A DNA stretch of 64,000 bases, taken from contig CABHOK010000007.1 of the NCBI GenBank assembly GCA_902168205.1, positions 1 through 64,000 on the forward strand. The letters are read 5' to 3'. This document shows, one piece after another, positions 44,246 to 54,398 of the stretch. Position numbers and translations under genes: made by a program. The DNA is from an uncultured Chitinophaga sp. (GTDB lineage Bacteria; Bacteroidota; Bacteroidia; Cytophagales; Cyclobacteriaceae). Within the stretch, counting starts at the first letter, position 1. The number at the start of each line of letters is the position of its first letter. The notes below the pieces were generated by a model that made no database searches, was not told the DNA's origin, and saw only the letters and a list, made by a program, of their open reading frames with translations.

Positions 44246-45553
44246 ATGAGTGTTGCTGTATCTGAAAAAAATATCACGTCCGAGATTGCTGCAGGCATTG
44301 AGAAGAGTCTGAAGACTGCATCTTCGGAAACTGCTCTTCGCAAGGAAGCGCTGGAGAATTTCCGTACGCTTGGACTTCCTGCTAACAAAGCAGAAGAGTA
44401 TAAATTCACACCGATAACCCGATCACTGGAGAAGAACTTCAATTTCGCTCTGCAGAATCCGGTTTCCAAAATCAATAACGTTTCTGACTATACCATTGCC
44501 GGAGTTGAAGCTGATGTACTGGTATTTGTAAACGGGGTGTTTTCGAAGGAAACATCTTCGATCAAATCAACCGGGCTTACCGTTCTTACTTTACAGGAAG
44601 CACTGTCTACCAAGACTGATCTTGTATTGAAGCACCTGGGTAAATATGCGGATGCAAAGACTGATGCATTTATAGCCTGGAACACGGCCGCATTTCAGGA
44701 TGGTGTATTTATATACGTTCCTGACAACACAGTAGTGGAGAAGCCTGTTGTACTTCACCATATACACGATGCTGCACAAGGTCAGGTGATATCGGTTAAC
44801 CGTAACCTGATTGTTGTAGGCAAGAGCAGCGAGCTGACTGTATTGGAGAAATTCGATTCAACCGGTTCAGCAAACTTCTCGAATACGGTAACAGAAGCCG
44901 TTGTGGCCGAGAATGCAGCTCTCAATCTATACTCCATTCAAAACGATAACGGACCTCGCTATCAGTTCGGTCTTACACAGATATACCAGTCTAACTTCAG
45001 CCGTGTTAATACCTATACCTTTACCCTGAGTGGTAAACTGGTACGAAACAACCTGCAGTTTGTGCTGGATGGTGAAGGAATTGAATCGCACATGTACGGA
45101 CTATATTTGCTGACGAACGATACACTGGCGGATAACCATACCGTTGTTGATCACCGGAAGCCTAATTCATTCAGCAATGAAATGTATAAAGGTATTATGG
45201 ATGGCAGCTCTAAAGGTGTGTTCAACGGTAAGATCTACGTGCGTCCTAATGCTCAGAAAACAAATGCCTTCCAGGCAAACCGGAATATACTGCTCACCGA
45301 TAAAGCTACGGTAAACACCAAACCACAGCTTGAGATCTGGGCAGATGATGTAAAATGTTCGCACGGTTGTACTACGGGTCAGTTGGATGAAGAAGCTCTC
45401 TTCTATCTGCAGGCACGCGGTATCAGTAAAGAAACAGCACAGGCTATGATGCTCTACGCGTTCGCGGGCGAAGTACTGGACAATGTGAAGCACCCTGTGA
45501 TCAAAGAATATCTCGACAACGTAATCAGCGAAAGGTTACATAAAAACTTTTAG
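44246..45553 (+). CDS. sufD: Fe-S cluster assembly protein SufD
   Basis: SufD pairs with SufB in the scaffold. The 435-residue protein has the typical beta-helix core with VVDHRKPNSFSNEMYKGIMDGSSKGVFNGKIYVRPNAQKTNAFQ (key residues H, N and K-G-V-F-N-G) and WADDVKCSHGCTTGQLDEEALFYLQARGI near the end. The conserved cysteine-histidine pair CSHGCTTG is intact. It is 10 bases after sufC and 2 before sufS. Confidence 0.95.
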   Translation: MSVAVSEKNITSEIAAGIEKSLKTASSETALRKEALENFRTLGLPANKAEEYKFTPITRSLEKNFNFALQNPVSKINNVSDYTIAGVEADVLVFVNGVFSKETSSIKSTGLTVLTLQEALSTKTDLVLKHLGKYADAKTDAFIAWNTAAFQDGVFIYVPDNTVVEKPVVLHHIHDAAQGQVISVNRNLIVVGKSSELTVLEKFDSTGSANFSNTVTEAVVAENAALNLYSIQNDNGPRYQFGLTQIYQSNFSRVNTYTFTLSGKLVRNNLQFVLDGEGIESHMYGLYLLTNDTLADNHTVVDHRKPNSFSNEMYKGIMDGSSKGVFNGKIYVRPNAQKTNAFQANRNILLTDKATVNTKPQLEIWADDVKCSHGCTTGQLDEEALFYLQARGISKETAQAMMLYAFAGEVLDNVKHPVIKEYLDNVISERLHKNF

Positions 45554-45555
45554 GT

Positions 45556-46803
45556 ATGGTTTCCTCCTCTCCTGCTATAGCCGGTAAACTTGATATTGAA
45601 GCGATCCGAAAACAATTTCCGATCCTTCATCAACAGGTTAACGGGCGCGATTTAGTATATCTTGATAACGCTGCTACTTCGCAGAAGCCGCTGGTTGTGA
45701 TCGATGCCTTGATCGATTATTATAAAAGCTACAATGCCAATATACACCGCGGTATACACACACTGGCGGAGAAAGCAACGAAAGCCTACGAAGAGACGCG
45801 CCATACAGCACAGCGTTTTATCAACGCGAAGTCTGAACAGGAGATCATCTTTACGAGAGGCGTAACCGAAGGTATAAACCTGGTGGCATCATCGTATGGA
45901 AGGGCTTTTTTAAAAGAAGGTGACGAGATTATTATATCGGGCCTGGAGCATCACTCGAACATTGTACCGTGGCAACTGGTATGTGAAGAGAAGAAAGCAA
46001 AACTGCAGGTGATCCCGGTATCTCCGGAAGGTGAACTTGATCTGGATACTTTCAAAAAGATACTCTCCGGTAAAACAAAGATTGTAGCCATCAACCATGC
46101 TTCCAACAGCCTGGGAACGATTAACCCTGTGAAGGAAGTAATCAAACTGGCGCATGAAGTTGGCGCTGTTGTTTTGATTGATGGTGCACAAGCAGGTGCT
46201 CACTTAGAGATTGACGTGCAGGACATGGATTGTGATTTCTACTGCCTGTCTGCTCACAAAATGTACGGTCCTACCGGCACTGGTATACTCTACGGTAAAA
46301 AAGAACTTCTTGAAAAGATGCCTCCGTACCATGGTGGCGGTGAAATGATCAAGGAAGTTACGTTCGAGAAAACTACATACAACGACCTCCCCTATAAATT
46401 CGAAGCGGGCACTCCGAACATTGCCGATGTAGTAGCCTATAAATATGCTTTCGATTTTATCAATGAACTGGGTCGTGAAAATATAGCGGCACATGAACAT
46501 GAGCTGTTAACCTACGCAACAGAACGCGTTTCGAAACTGAAATCGGTGAAGCTTGTGGGTACTGCCAAAAACAAAGTGGGCGTTTTAGCTTTCACGGTGG
46601 AAGGCATTCACCACTTCGATATTGGCCAGATGCTGGATGCGCGCGGTATCGCGGTTCGCACCGGGCATCATTGCACACAACCTCTCATGACTTGCTATGG
46701 CATTGAAGGAACTGTAAGGGCTTCGTTCGCGGTTTATAATACTAAGAAAGAGGTTGATCAGCTCGTAGAGGGTTTGGAGCGGGTCATTAACTTCATGAAG
46801 TAA
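45556..46803 (+). CDS. sufS: cysteine desulfurase SufS
   Basis: SufS is a PLP enzyme that draws sulfur from cysteine as a persulfide. The 415-residue sequence shows LDNAATSQKP near residue 32, HSNIVPWQ near 122-130, and the PLP-lysine motif LSAHKMYGPTGTG near 229. The active-site cysteine is in the RTGHHCTQPLMTCYGI region (about 363-380). It is the fourth gene of the suf operon and its stop is three bases before sufE. Confidence 0.95.
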   Translation: MVSSSPAIAGKLDIEAIRKQFPILHQQVNGRDLVYLDNAATSQKPLVVIDALIDYYKSYNANIHRGIHTLAEKATKAYEETRHTAQRFINAKSEQEIIFTRGVTEGINLVASSYGRAFLKEGDEIIISGLEHHSNIVPWQLVCEEKKAKLQVIPVSPEGELDLDTFKKILSGKTKIVAINHASNSLGTINPVKEVIKLAHEVGAVVLIDGAQAGAHLEIDVQDMDCDFYCLSAHKMYGPTGTGILYGKKELLEKMPPYHGGGEMIKEVTFEKTTYNDLPYKFEAGTPNIADVVAYKYAFDFINELGRENIAAHEHELLTYATERVSKLKSVKLVGTAKNKVGVLAFTVEGIHHFDIGQMLDARGIAVRTGHHCTQPLMTCYGIEGTVRASFAVYNTKKEVDQLVEGLERVINFMK

Positions 46804-46806
46804 ACA

Positions 46807-47241
46807 ATGACGATCAATCAGATACAAGACGAGATCATAAGTGAGTTTTCGCTGCTGGATGGTGATATGGAAATGACGGTCTTCTACATTATGGAGCTGG
46901 GCCAGAAATTACCTGTAATGCCTGAAGTTGATAAAACAGAAGATAACGTTGTAAAAGGATGCCAGTCGAAAGTATGGTTAACCAGCAAACTGGAAGACAA
47001 CAAGCTATACTTCACAGCCGATAGCAACACTGCGATAACAAAAGGATTGGTAAGTCTGCTGGTGCGCATTTTCAATGGCCAGACGCCTGATGTGATCCTG
47101 AATGCTGATCTTTACTTCATGAACAAGATTGGTATGGAACGATTCATCGGCACACAGCGTTCGAATGGTTTTGCAGCCATGATCAAACAAATGAAATTGT
47201 ATGCGCTTGCCTTTAAAACCAAAATGGAAGTTAAGTCATGA
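46807..47241 (+). CDS. sufE: cysteine desulfuration accessory protein SufE
   Basis: SufE accepts the persulfide from SufS. The 144-residue protein has the family cysteine in VKGCQSKVWL near residue 52 and the helical KLPVMPEVDKTEDNVVKGC start, plus the RSNGFAAMIKQMK end. It overlaps the next gene by four bases (ATGA). Confidence 0.94.
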   Translation: MTINQIQDEIISEFSLLDGDMEMTVFYIMELGQKLPVMPEVDKTEDNVVKGCQSKVWLTSKLEDNKLYFTADSNTAITKGLVSLLVRIFNGQTPDVILNADLYFMNKIGMERFIGTQRSNGFAAMIKQMKLYALAFKTKMEVKS

Positions 47242-47585
47242 GTGAGCAGGTTGAAAATCTGAATGTATCGCAAACCACAATTCCTGAGCTTCGGGATAAA
47301 GTGATACAAGCCATTAAAACGGTTTATGATCCTGAAATTCCGGTAGATGTATACGAGTTAGGCCTTATTTACGAAATCAACATCTACCCGGTAAACAATG
47401 TATATATTCAGATGACGCTTACTTCGCCTTCGTGCCCTTCGGCCGAAGTGATTCCCGGAGAAGTGGAACAAAAAATAAAAGCTATTGAAGGCATCAACGA
47501 TGTGAAAGTCGAGATTACCTTTGATCCTCCCTACTCGCAGGACATGATGAGCGAGGCTGCCAAACTTGAACTAGGATTTCTATAA
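47238..47585 (+). CDS. sufT: SUF-associated DUF59/MIP18-family protein (SufT-like)
   Basis: The 115-residue protein is the small DUF59 domain with KTVYDPEIPVDVYELGLIYEI near 29-49 and the MTLTSPSCPSAEVIPGEVEQKI core, where the SPSCPSA motif is the family hallmark. It is the last gene of the suf cluster and overlaps sufE by four bases. SufT in other bacteria helps Fe-S maturation in cells with high Fe-S demand. The role is inferred from the context. Confidence 0.88.
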   Translation: MSEQVENLNVSQTTIPELRDKVIQAIKTVYDPEIPVDVYELGLIYEINIYPVNNVYIQMTLTSPSCPSAEVIPGEVEQKIKAIEGINDVKVEITFDPPYSQDMMSEAAKLELGFL

Positions 47586-47621
47586 TTTGTTATACTATCA
47601 GATTTAACTGTCAATAAAACT

Positions 47622-48038
47622 ATGTATCCCGAACAATTAGTAGCACCCATGCGCACCGACCTGACGAGCGCTGGATTTGCTGAACTAAAAACTTCTGACG
47701 AAGTAGATAGCTACCTTCAAAACAAGAAAGGAACGATCCTGCTGGTGATCAACTCAGTTTGTGGTTGTGCTGCTGGTGCTGCAAGACCAGGCGTTAAGTG
47801 GGCGTTGCAGTCATCTCCTAAGAAACCGGATAACCTGGCTACTGTTTTTGCCGGTGTTGATAAAGAAGCGGTTTCAAAGGCAAGAGAATATACACTGCCT
47901 TATCCGCCATCTTCTCCGGCCATAGCATTGTTTAAAGATGGTGAGCTGGTGCACTTCGTAGAGCGCCACCACATCGAAGGCAGAAATGCCCAGATGATCG
48001 GCCAGCACCTGGTAGAAGTATTCGATGAATATTGCTAA
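47622..48038 (+). CDS. bacilliredoxin-family thiol protein (BrxA/BrxB)
   Basis: The 138-residue protein matches BrxA/BrxB (DUF1094, YphP), which remove bacillithiol or other low-molecular-weight thiols from proteins. The redox motif is the CGC in VCGCAAGAARPGV near residue 47-49. The C-terminal PYPPSSPAIALFKDGELVHFVERHHIEGR is typical. It is 36 bases past the suf operon, so it may share regulation through thiol or oxidative stress. Bacillithiol use in this organism is inferred only. Confidence 0.88.
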   Translation: MYPEQLVAPMRTDLTSAGFAELKTSDEVDSYLQNKKGTILLVINSVCGCAAGAARPGVKWALQSSPKKPDNLATVFAGVDKEAVSKAREYTLPYPPSSPAIALFKDGELVHFVERHHIEGRNAQMIGQHLVEVFDEYC

Positions 48039-48044
48039 TAAAAC

Positions 48045-48073
48045 AAAAGCGGGTTTAGAGCCCGCTTTTTATT
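48045..48073. terminator. bidirectional terminator between brx and the M16 gene
   Basis: Arms AAAAGCGGG and CCCGCTTTT surround a 7-base loop, with A and T runs on each side. It separates the convergent genes. Confidence 0.85.
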
Positions 48074-48093
48074 TAAAGTATATACGGGAGTGA

Positions 48094-50934
48094 TCAGTTG
48101 ATCACTCCTTTTTTGTTGCCGTTTATATCAAGCTCGATGATCTCGTAACCTAAACGTTTAAGCCCGGGAAGTATCGTAGTCTTATCGCCTACCAGCAGTA
48201 TATTCATTTTGGAAGTATCGATCCACTGCTTAGCGAGTTTGTTCAACTCATCTTTTGAAATCGTGCTTACAATCTTGCTTTGCTGTTCTACAAAGTTACC
48301 CGGTAAATTATAGCGGAGAATGTTCGCGATGAACGCTGTTTTCTGAAAGCCTGTTTCATAGCGCAATGCATCGCGCTGACCGATAGCACTTCGCATAAAC
48401 AGAAGCTCACTATCTTGTATACCGCTCTTCGCATAGGTGTTTAGCTCGTTCAGCACTTCTACCAAAGCGCTGTCCGTAGCAGCAGCTTTTATACCGGCAC
48501 TGAATACAAACTCGCCGCTATATTTATCACCGCTAAAGCCAGAGCGTGCTCCGTAGGTCCAGCCTTTGTCTTCGCGCAGGTTCAGATTTATGCGACTGTT
48601 AAAAGCTCCACCCAGTGCATAGTTCATCAAACCTGTTTTATAGTACTCACCGGTAGCATCATATTTCAAGCCGGTAACATAGCCTACACGAAACTCGGTC
48701 TGTGCTGCTTTTGGTACATCTACTATATAAATACGAGTCTTGTCGATGGCAGGAGCTTTTGCTGGTGTAGCCAGTTTTACATCTTTAGCAGGAAGCTTCT
48801 TCAGGAAATCGAGCTTGCCAAGAATGGTTGCCTGCTTTACATCGCCCACTACCACTACATCCACATCGGTTGATGTGATATAGTTGCTGTAGTAATCCTC
48901 AACATCCTTAAGTGTTAAATTCTTAACGGTATACTCTGATCCGACATCATTCAATCCTAAGATATTATCGCCACCATAATTAAGCTTGGTATATAATTCA
49001 CTGGCAATGATGGCTGGCTGTGACTTGCGTTGCTTGAAACCTTCTATAGTTTGCTTCTGAATTCGCGCGAAAGCCTCCGGAGTAAATTTAGGACGCAGCA
49101 TGCGCTCTTCCAGCAATGCTATAGTCTTATCAAAATTTTTGGTAAGGGCCTGAACGTTGAATGTTATTCCATCCAGACTGCTGGTAACATTGATAGAGCT
49201 CCCCAGTTTCTGCAGTTCTGCCTGAAGCTGTTCAGCAGTATATGTTTTAGTATCTTCGTTCATCATCGAAGCGAAGATTCTCGGCAAACCTGTCTTCGAA
49301 GTATCTTTCGCCATCAATAAATGTCCACCGGGAACAGTTACCGACAATGTAACGATCGGTAATTCTTTACTTTCCGTTCCGATAACACGTATACCTTTAT
49401 CAATATCTTTTCGCCAGAAGCCCGGTACTTTTACAACCGGATTCGGACCGTTGCCTGGTAATTTTGTGCGATCGAAGTTATCCGTTGGCTTGGTATACTT
49501 TAAACCGTTATAGCCATAGTCGGGTGCTTTGTAACCATCCTTATTTACCGTATAGTTTTCAGGGGCAACGATATTGCTTTCGTTTCCTTTCGTAACAACA
49601 CTGAGTATAACGGACGACTTTCCTTTTACATAGGTATTGTATACCCGCATCACATCGGCTTTTGTAACCTTGTTATAAGCTTCGAGCTCTTTACCGATTC
49701 TGTTCGGATTACCGGTAAACGTTTGGTAAGCGGCCAGTTGTGATACTTTGCCGGATACACTTTGCAGGCTATAGATCAACTGAGCCTGAACACTTCCTTT
49801 AAACTTCTCGATGTCTTCATCGGTAACACCGCGCGCTTCAAAAGCCTTTATAGCATTGTCGATAAGTTTCTTCGATTCAGCAAGCGATACATTCGGAGCC
49901 GGTGTTAGGTTGAGTCTGAACTCACCTGCCAGTTCGGTTGTGCTGTTGAACGCAACAGCATTCAAAGCCTTTTGATCTTTTACGATTTGCTGGTAGAATA
50001 TAGAGTTCTTGCCTTGTCCTAAAATTTCTGCGAGGCAATCCAGTGCCGGTTCATCCGGATGGTAACTTGGTACGGTTGGGTATGTAATAACAAGTTGTGG
50101 CAGGCGCGCATAATTATCAACCAATGTTGCATAGCGATCGCTTGAAACTACTGGTGCCGGCAGTTTCATGTTCTGCACTTCCGGACCTTTCGGTATAGAA
50201 CCAAAGTATTTCTCAACAAGCTTTACAACATCAGCAGCTTTTACATCACCGCCTACCGTTACCGTTGCGTTGTTCGGTCCATACCAGCGCAGAAAGAAAT
50301 TCTTGAGGTCATTTACGTTAACACGATTCAGGTCTTCAATATACCCGATCGTTAACCAGGAGTATGGATGACCATACGGGTATAGATTGCGGGCAATGGT
50401 CTCACCTACCAATCCATACGGACGGTTATCATAGTTTTGTCCACGCTCGTTCTTTACAGTAGCACGCTGTATCTCAAATTTTTTCTGCGTTACAGCATCG
50501 AGTAAAAAGCCCATGCGATCCGCTTCGAGCCACAACATTTTCTCCAACTGGTTACTCGGAACGGTTTCAAAATAATTAGTACGATCACGATTCGTTGTTC
50601 CGTTCAGCGTTCCTCCGGATTCGGTTACGATCTTAAAGTGTTGTTCATCACCAACGTTATCACTTCCCTGGAACATCATGTGTTCGAAGAAGTGTGCGAA
50701 GCCCGACTTACCAATTTCTTCACGGGCAGATCCCACGTGATACGTTACATCAACATGTACAATCGGATCGCTGTGATCTTCATGCACAATTACCGTAAGC
50801 CCATTGGGCAATACATACTTTTCATAGGGAATAACAACCTGGTCTCCCTTCTGCTCAACTTTTTCAACGAGCTTCACCTGCGCCATCATCAATTGTGGTG
50901 CAAGTGCCAATGCCAGGACTAGCAGTTTCTTCAT
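48094..50934 (-). CDS. M16-family zinc metalloprotease, two-lobed
   Basis: A signal peptide (about 1-19) precedes a 946-residue protein made of two M16 halves. The inverted zinc motif HxxEH is in GFAHFFEHMMF (His81, Glu84, His85), and a downstream Glu-rich helix (KNERGQNYDNRPYG) completes the metal site. The second half (about 520-940) is the inactive partner domain, with a GVTDEDIEKFKG and RTNYFETVPSNQLE-type spacing in the first half. Such pitrilysin/insulinase-like enzymes digest short peptides in the periplasm. Length is typical of the Bacteroidota two-domain form. It is convergent with the bacilliredoxin gene. Confidence 0.92.
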   Translation of the reverse strand: MKKLLVLALALAPQLMMAQVKLVEKVEQKGDQVVIPYEKYVLPNGLTVIVHEDHSDPIVHVDVTYHVGSAREEIGKSGFAHFFEHMMFQGSDNVGDEQHFKIVTESGGTLNGTTNRDRTNYFETVPSNQLEKMLWLEADRMGFLLDAVTQKKFEIQRATVKNERGQNYDNRPYGLVGETIARNLYPYGHPYSWLTIGYIEDLNRVNVNDLKNFFLRWYGPNNATVTVGGDVKAADVVKLVEKYFGSIPKGPEVQNMKLPAPVVSSDRYATLVDNYARLPQLVITYPTVPSYHPDEPALDCLAEILGQGKNSIFYQQIVKDQKALNAVAFNSTTELAGEFRLNLTPAPNVSLAESKKLIDNAIKAFEARGVTDEDIEKFKGSVQAQLIYSLQSVSGKVSQLAAYQTFTGNPNRIGKELEAYNKVTKADVMRVYNTYVKGKSSVILSVVTKGNESNIVAPENYTVNKDGYKAPDYGYNGLKYTKPTDNFDRTKLPGNGPNPVVKVPGFWRKDIDKGIRVIGTESKELPIVTLSVTVPGGHLLMAKDTSKTGLPRIFASMMNEDTKTYTAEQLQAELQKLGSSINVTSSLDGITFNVQALTKNFDKTIALLEERMLRPKFTPEAFARIQKQTIEGFKQRKSQPAIIASELYTKLNYGGDNILGLNDVGSEYTVKNLTLKDVEDYYSNYITSTDVDVVVVGDVKQATILGKLDFLKKLPAKDVKLATPAKAPAIDKTRIYIVDVPKAAQTEFRVGYVTGLKYDATGEYYKTGLMNYALGGAFNSRINLNLREDKGWTYGARSGFSGDKYSGEFVFSAGIKAAATDSALVEVLNELNTYAKSGIQDSELLFMRSAIGQRDALRYETGFQKTAFIANILRYNLPGNFVEQQSKIVSTISKDELNKLAKQWIDTSKMNILLVGDKTTILPGLKRLGYEIIELDINGNKKGVIN

Positions 50935-51063
50935 AAATACCTTTTCAGATTGGGGTTAGTTTACTATATATGAGTTATTTACAGTGTTGCAAATACACTA
51001 AAATCCAACCCTGAAAAGAATTGATTTCTGACGAGCGCTATATAGAAGAAGGCAATGGTATAA

Positions 51064-52650
51064 TTAGGTGAGGCTCCGCTCCAGCATGAGTCGGGTTTCT
51101 TCGAGATCAAGTTCATACTCGATTCTTCGAAGTACTTCATCACTGATGGCACCTTCTCTGCGCATGCGAATCAGGTCCGCGCGCTCTTTATGTAACAGCT
51201 CCTGCTGGAGCCGGTGGAATTCGTGGATCTGCTCATCGTTGAGGCGTTGCTCGGTCTGATCTTTCCGCAATCGCTGAATACGAATTTCATACTTTGTTTT
51301 GATTTGGTTCAATACCTCATCGCTCAACGTCAGTGCATAATTTTCTTCGATGTGTTCGATGACAGATGAAGCCAGCACCAATCTTGCACGCTGTTCGTCC
51401 TGGTGATCTTTTCCATCCGATTGAATTCCTAACCAGTTAATTAACGGGCGAAGTGTTAATCCCTGAAGCACAAGTGTTGAGAAGATCACACAAAAGGTAA
51501 GGAATATAATAAGGTTCCGTTGTGGAAATGGAGTTGATCCATTGATGGTGATCGGTAAAGCCAACGCAGCCGCCAGTGACACAACGCCTCGCATACCCGA
51601 CCATGCCACAATGGTAGTAATTTTAATGTTGGTATCAGGCTCTTGTTCGCAAACACGTTTGCTGAGCCAGCGTGGGATATAGGTTCCGGGATATACCCAT
51701 ATAATTCTACCGATGATTACCGCTATACTGATGATGACTGCATACTTCCATGCCCAAAAAGAATTAGCACCGATGTTACCCACTATCTCGGGAAGTTGTA
51801 AACCGATGAGAATAAAAATGACTCCATTCAAAATAAAGAGTACCGTGTTCCATGAGCCATACGCTTGCAGGCGCGTTTGTTGTGAAAAGACTTCACTGGA
51901 ATTCCAGCTCACATATAAACCAGCAACCACTACGGCCAACACTCCGGAAATATGAATGGACTCGGCCCCTAAATATGCAACAAAGGGTGCCAGAAATGTA
52001 AGTGTAGTATCGGTTGTAGGATTATCAGGTGTAAACTTATGGATCCATTTAAAGATCACACCTACTGCCAATCCTAAAGCTATACCTCCGGTAGCCACTA
52101 CAACGAACTGGATACCCGCATTCCACAAATTAAATGCTCCCGTAGCAACAGCCGCTACCGCATACCGATAGGCGATCAGACCCGTTGCATCATTCACAAG
52201 GCTCTCACCTTCCAGGATGGTGATAACACGTTTCGGTAAACTTAAACCTTTGGTTGCTGCCGTAGCGGCTACAGCATCGGGTGGCGAAATGATAGCACCG
52301 AGTACAAATGATTCGGCCCAGTTAAAACCAGGAATTACCAGGTGTGCCACCCACGCTACGGCACAGGTAGTAAAGATTACACACCCTATAGCCAATAAAG
52401 TTATAGGACGTTTCGCAGCTCTGAAATCCGGCCACGATGTATTCCATGCCGCAGAGTATAAAACGGGTGGCAGAAAGATGAGGAAAACAACTTCCGGGTC
52501 AAGGGAAACAGAAGGCATACCTGGAATCATGCCAATGGCGATCCCGGCTATAACCAGGAGAATAGGATATGGTACTCTGATCTTATCCGTTACCTCTGCC
52601 AACGCAGTGACTACGGCAAGCAGAATTATAACAGTAGCTATATTTTGCAT
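51064..52650 (-). CDS. CPA1-family Na+/H+ antiporter
   Basis: The 528-residue protein has about 12 membrane spans in its first 400 residues and a 110-residue helical cytoplasmic tail. Hallmarks are FLPPVLYSAAWNTSW (about 57-72), ISPPDAVAATAATKGL near 125-140 and the family motif LEGESLVNDATGLI (ND of the ion-binding site). It belongs to the NhaP/YjcE-like group that exchanges Na+ for H+. The tail is rich in charged coiled-coil residues and might sense pH or contact partners. The gene stands alone in a run of minus-strand genes. Confidence 0.9.
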   Translation of the reverse strand: MQNIATVIILLAVVTALAEVTDKIRVPYPILLVIAGIAIGMIPGMPSVSLDPEVVFLIFLPPVLYSAAWNTSWPDFRAAKRPITLLAIGCVIFTTCAVAWVAHLVIPGFNWAESFVLGAIISPPDAVAATAATKGLSLPKRVITILEGESLVNDATGLIAYRYAVAAVATGAFNLWNAGIQFVVVATGGIALGLAVGVIFKWIHKFTPDNPTTDTTLTFLAPFVAYLGAESIHISGVLAVVVAGLYVSWNSSEVFSQQTRLQAYGSWNTVLFILNGVIFILIGLQLPEIVGNIGANSFWAWKYAVIISIAVIIGRIIWVYPGTYIPRWLSKRVCEQEPDTNIKITTIVAWSGMRGVVSLAAALALPITINGSTPFPQRNLIIFLTFCVIFSTLVLQGLTLRPLINWLGIQSDGKDHQDEQRARLVLASSVIEHIEENYALTLSDEVLNQIKTKYEIRIQRLRKDQTEQRLNDEQIHEFHRLQQELLHKERADLIRMRREGAISDEVLRRIEYELDLEETRLMLERSLT

Positions 52651-52683
52651 GCAGTGGGGTTAGTAAAAAACAGATGGCTGAAC

Positions 52684-53604
52684 TCAGTAGCTGAATTTCG
52701 TGAGGAACTCCTCCAGTTCTTCCTTCAACGGTCTGTTATTTGCAACCCCCAATATATCATTTACCTGCTGATTTACCTTAACGTTCAGCTCGTGTAAACG
52801 AAGATGCTGGTTGATAAAAATAAATTCCAGCGGAGGGATCAGTTCTTTCAGCACATCGAGTATATCAATTACTTTCAGATTGCGCTCCACCAGGTTGTAG
52901 GTGCCGTTGGCAAGCTGTGCCGTTAACAAGTTGCCAAGCGCATTCGCCAGCATGTCAACATGAATGAATGTACGTGATTGTTTGCCATCGCCCTGTATGG
53001 TGATGAGCTTCATGAAGTTTGCTTCGAAGGCGAACTTGTTGATAACAGCATCAAAGCGCATGCTACGACTATATCCATATACATTTCCACAGCGCATGAT
53101 ATAAGTATCAATCTTTTCTGAAAGTCTGCGCACGTGTTCTTCGCCACGCAGTTTGGAGATCGCATAAAGTGTTTGCGGATCCGGAGCCGTTAACTCATCA
53201 GCCGCTTCTTTCGATGAGCCATAAACACCTGTGCTGCTGGTATATATAAATCGTTTAACGTTGCTCTCCTCTACCGCATATACAAGTTCGGCAGTGCCCC
53301 AATGGTTAACCTGTTCGTACGAGTGCGCATCGGCATTGGCAAATGGTGTCGTTACTTTTGCGGCCAGGTGGTATACTACATCAACACCTTTCAGAACTTT
53401 ACGGAGTGCCCGTGAATCCAGCAGCTCGCCCTTTACAAAAGTTATCTTCATGTGCTTCTGCAGACGCAGCCCGAGAAACATGTTGTAATTCGGACGACTC
53501 AGGTTATCGTATACAATGACTTGATCTACTTCTGGTTTTGCTATCAGCGCACTGATCAACTCAGTGCCTATATATCCGGCACCTCCGGTAACTAATACTT
53601 TCAT
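52684..53604 (-). CDS. NAD-dependent epimerase/dehydratase (SDR)
   Basis: The 306-residue protein starts with the Rossmann motif VTGGAGYIGTELISAL. YAISKLRGEEH with a preceding TSSTGVYGSS carries the catalytic Ser-Tyr-Lys (Y-x-x-x-K). It belongs to the extended SDR group and probably works on a nucleotide-sugar or similar substrate; the exact reaction is not shown. It lies 16 bases upstream of cysH's 3' end, on the same strand and downstream of cysH, so they probably share a transcript. Confidence 0.88.
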   Translation of the reverse strand: MKVLVTGGAGYIGTELISALIAKPEVDQVIVYDNLSRPNYNMFLGLRLQKHMKITFVKGELLDSRALRKVLKGVDVVYHLAAKVTTPFANADAHSYEQVNHWGTAELVYAVEESNVKRFIYTSSTGVYGSSKEAADELTAPDPQTLYAISKLRGEEHVRRLSEKIDTYIMRCGNVYGYSRSMRFDAVINKFAFEANFMKLITIQGDGKQSRTFIHVDMLANALGNLLTAQLANGTYNLVERNLKVIDILDVLKELIPPLEFIFINQHLRLHELNVKVNQQVNDILGVANNRPLKEELEEFLTKFSY

Positions 53605-53619
53605 GATGGGGTTGAAATA

Positions 53620-54276
53620 CTACTTGTTGATTAAATCTGTATGCAGACCGCATTCTACTTTGTTCATACCGAACCAGCGTGCTTCACGCTCCTGCATTTC
53701 GGGGTCTAATTTACGGGTGCAAGGTTCACATCCTATACTGATGTATCCTTTTTCTTCCAGCGGATGCTTGGGTAAATTATACTCTTTCTGATACTGCCAG
53801 ATCATCTTGGCGTTCCAGTCGAGCATCGGGTGAAAGCGTATACATCCGTGCTTGGCAGGTTGTTCTACTTTCATAGCAGCGCGCACAGCACTTTGGTCGG
53901 CACGCACTCCGTTTATCCATACATCGTGCGAAAGCAGTATGGCATCCGTTGGTTGAGTTTTATTCAGGTAGCAGCAGTGATCTGGATCGGATGTAAAGAG
54001 TAATCGTCCTTCAGCATCACGCTGCATAAACTTGGGCACGTCTGATTTAAGATCAACTATATTCAGACCAAACGCATTACCGATATAGTCTCTGAACTGC
54101 ACCGTCTCCGGGAAGTGAAACCCCGTGTTGATGAAATATACCGGTATAGATTTATCAATACGACTCAGTATATGCAGCAATACCAGGCTGTGCGACTGGA
54201 ACGATGAAGTCGTGAACAGCTTCTTGTCTTCGGCTTTGTAAGCTTCAAGCTTGGCCTTTATTTCTTCGAATTTCAC
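53620..54276 (-). CDS. cysH: phosphoadenylyl/adenylyl-sulfate reductase
   Basis: CysH reduces (phospho)adenylyl sulfate to sulfite. Fold motifs are TTSSFQSHSLVLLH (nucleotide site) near 22-35 and the C-terminal ECGLH near residue 208. The cysteine pairs Cys101-Cys102 and Cys183/Cys186 (IGCEPC) bind a [4Fe-4S] cluster, so it is the Fe-S type, which usually uses APS. Other assimilation genes (cysD/cysN) are not seen in this window. It is 16 bases from the epimerase gene. Confidence 0.93.
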   Translation of the reverse strand: MKFEEIKAKLEAYKAEDKKLFTTSSFQSHSLVLLHILSRIDKSIPVYFINTGFHFPETVQFRDYIGNAFGLNIVDLKSDVPKFMQRDAEGRLLFTSDPDHCCYLNKTQPTDAILLSHDVWINGVRADQSAVRAAMKVEQPAKHGCIRFHPMLDWNAKMIWQYQKEYNLPKHPLEEKGYISIGCEPCTRKLDPEMQEREARWFGMNKVECGLHTDLINK

Positions 54277-54398
54277 TGTAATTCAACCATTAAGTAAACC
54301 ACTCTAACTAGCTAATAATCAAAATAAAGACAAAGTTTTGTTGCATTATTACTTTATCGTTGTATATTAGCATTGTTCAATCCTAAACTTCATTAAAA
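54277..54398. promoter_or_regulatory. divergent promoter region cysH/small secreted peptide
   Basis: On the plus strand TTTG at 54337-54340 and TATATTAG at 54363-54370, 22 bases apart, match a promoter with one mismatch, leading to the small gene at 54399. Promoters for cysH on the minus strand are not evident. Confidence 0.35.
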